This document shows, piece after piece, positions 13,469 through 14,348 of a stretch of 14,348 nt of DNA; within the stretch, counting starts at the first letter, position 1, and each line of letters starts with the position of its first letter. Source of the stretch: Candidatus Parvarchaeota archaeon (GTDB lineage Archaea > Micrarchaeota > Micrarchaeia > Anstonellales > VGKX01); contig VGKX01000013.1 in assembly GCA_016866895.1 (NCBI GenBank), positions 1 through 14,348 of the forward strand, given 5' to 3'. Made by a program: the position numbers and the translations under genes. The notes below the pieces were generated by a model that searched no databases, was not told the DNA's origin, and saw only the letters and a list, made by a program, of their open reading frames with translations.

Positions 13469-13771
13469 ATGAAAATCGTCACAACAACTGTTGACACGCT
13501 TTTCCAGGCAAGGAAAATATCCGCACTTGTTGTCAAAAGAAAGCTTGTGAAGTGCGCGGGTTTTTGGAAGATTGAAGCATGCTATACCTGGAAGGGCAAG
13601 TTTGTGCAGGATACTGAATATATGATTGAGATGAAATGCGTGGACATGAAAGCGGCAAGAAGAGCTTCGCGCCTGGTTGCCTCACACCACCCATACTCAG
13701 TTCCAATGATTTCGATACATGATGGCGGCTTGGCGAACAAAGGATACAGAAGGTGGATGAAGGAGAAGTAG
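13469..13771 (+). CDS. cutA: CutA1 divalent-ion tolerance-like protein
   Basis: 100 residues from ATG 13469; GTGAT at 13458-13462 is a fair Shine-Dalgarno site. CutA proteins are small, very stable trimers linked to divalent-metal tolerance; their exact biochemical role is unclear. The family layout is complete: MKIVTTTVD strand, ARKISALVVKRKLVKCA helix and strand ending at the conserved Cys (C29), YTWKGKFVQDTEYMIEMKC (39-57), helix, and the HPYSVPMISI signature (74-83), then a C-terminal helix YRRWMKEK. The usual N after CA is missing (CAGFWKIEA), and the protein is rich in Lys/Arg. It begins 36 bp after the helical gene and ends 11 bp from the convergent MsrQ-like gene. Confidence 0.88.
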   Translation: MKIVTTTVDTLFQARKISALVVKRKLVKCAGFWKIEACYTWKGKFVQDTEYMIEMKCVDMKAARRASRLVASHHPYSVPMISIHDGGLANKGYRRWMKEK

Positions 13772-13782
13772 AGGGGAAAATC

Positions 13783-14348
13783 CTAGTTTTTTGAAGTTTG
13801 CGCTGCTTTGCCTGCCTCTTTTTTCCTCCTGAATGCAACAAATCCTGCAACCTGCAAAAGCACAGTTAGAGCACCTAGCATCACTAAAGCCATTTCAGCC
13901 AAATTCAGCTGCTTGCCCCCATAGGTTGCCTGGATTAGAAAATGCCCAAGCAAAAGAACAAACGCTAGATAGACAAGCCTGTGGAGAGCCTGCCACTTTG
14001 CAAACCCCAGTTTTCGCACAACCCAGTCGCTTGAGGTAAGGGCAAGTGCAAGCAGGATTACAAGTGCAGGCAAGGCAAGCTGGAAGGAGAAAAAGGAAAG
14101 GATAACTTCAAAGTTCCAGTTAAGGCCAAACGAAAGGACTATGAAACTGTGCAGGGCTGCAAAAACAAATGCGGAAATGCCCACAGCACGCCTTGATTCC
14201 ACAATAGAGCCAAATGCAGAAGGCCAGAGCACTGCCAGCGGCCCAATAACAAGGCTTACACAGATTAGGAAAAACGCCCCAAGGCCCAAAAAGCGCACTG
14301 TTGCCCCTGGGGCAGGCGGAATCGCATAAAGGTCAAACAGGCCAAGAA
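13783..14348 (-). CDS. MsrQ/YedZ-like ferric-reductase-type heme membrane protein (5' end outside window)
   Basis: The frame runs open to the right edge, so the N-terminus is missing; 187 residues are visible. MsrQ is the heme-b membrane partner that feeds quinol electrons to the extracytoplasmic sulfoxide reductase MsrP. Family landmarks are APGATVRFLG near the visible start, SRRAVGISAFVFAALHSFIV (heme-ligand-type His in ALH), ALTSSDWVVRKLGFAKWQALHRLVYLAF (a second His in ALHRL) and LLLGHFLIQ (a third His). Five or so hydrophobic helices are visible, and the C-terminus is a basic tail (RRKKEAGK). Other ferric-reductase-like domain proteins are the main alternative. No MsrP is in the window, but it could lie just upstream, off the right edge. 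Confidence 0.72.
   Translation of the reverse strand, partial: LGLFDLYAIPPAPGATVRFLGLGAFFLICVSLVIGPLAVLWPSAFGSIVESRRAVGISAFVFAALHSFIVLSFGLNWNFEVILSFFSFQLALPALVILLALALTSSDWVVRKLGFAKWQALHRLVYLAFVLLLGHFLIQATYGGKQLNLAEMALVMLGALTVLLQVAGFVAFRRKKEAGKAAQTSKN

Overview
The window looks archaeal. TATA-like elements sit about 25-30 bp upstream of several start codons, several genes have GGTG/GAGGTG Shine-Dalgarno (SD) sites, and others look leaderless. The gene set includes endonuclease Q (EndoQ), a UbiA-type prenyltransferase of the kind used for ether lipids, a polyprenyl-diphosphate phosphatase, CutA and secreted PKD-domain proteins. The compact layout and large modular Cys-rich surface proteins suggest a DPANN lineage such as Diapherotrites, but that placement is inference. 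TGA, TAG and TAA all act as ordinary stops.

Layout. Positions 1-774 hold the C-terminal end of a PKD-domain surface protein, followed by a hairpin/T-tract terminator. Positions 968-5062 encode a 1364-residue secreted mosaic protein: a signal peptide, two aromatic/Cys repeats, a DsbA-like thioredoxin domain with CPFC, a CARDB-like domain, two Cys-rich repeats, copies of a beta module marked by 'MNAKWA', and a PKD domain nearly identical in layout to the one in the first gene. A long T-rich tract ends this block. A RelE/ParE-type toxin and ribbon-helix-helix antitoxin follow on the minus strand, with a striking operator-like region (three 10-bp-phased direct repeats plus a 9-2-9 palindrome) between them and a plus-strand pair: a free-methionine-sulfoxide-reductase-like GAF protein and EndoQ. 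Next come a small minus-strand membrane protein, a divergently transcribed UbiA prenyltransferase, and a Kef/CPA2-type antiporter interrupted by one in-frame TGA.

An UppP/BacA-type phosphatase (minus) lies divergent from an unrecognised alpha-helical protein whose reading frame breaks near 12813-12863, either an A6-tract frameshift or a 4-bp ATGA overlap of two genes. The window ends with CutA and, converging on it, an MsrQ/YedZ-like heme membrane protein that runs off the right edge.

Possible themes. The DsbA-like surface protein, the GAF sulfoxide-reductase-like protein and the MsrQ-like membrane protein all point to thiol/methionine redox chemistry, although they are not in one operon. 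UbiA and UppP both handle polyprenyl diphosphates. The two broken reading frames (antiporter, helical protein) need raw-read verification before being treated as biology. No tRNA, rRNA, CRISPR array or transposase was seen, and no gene-free stretch exceeds 300 bp.
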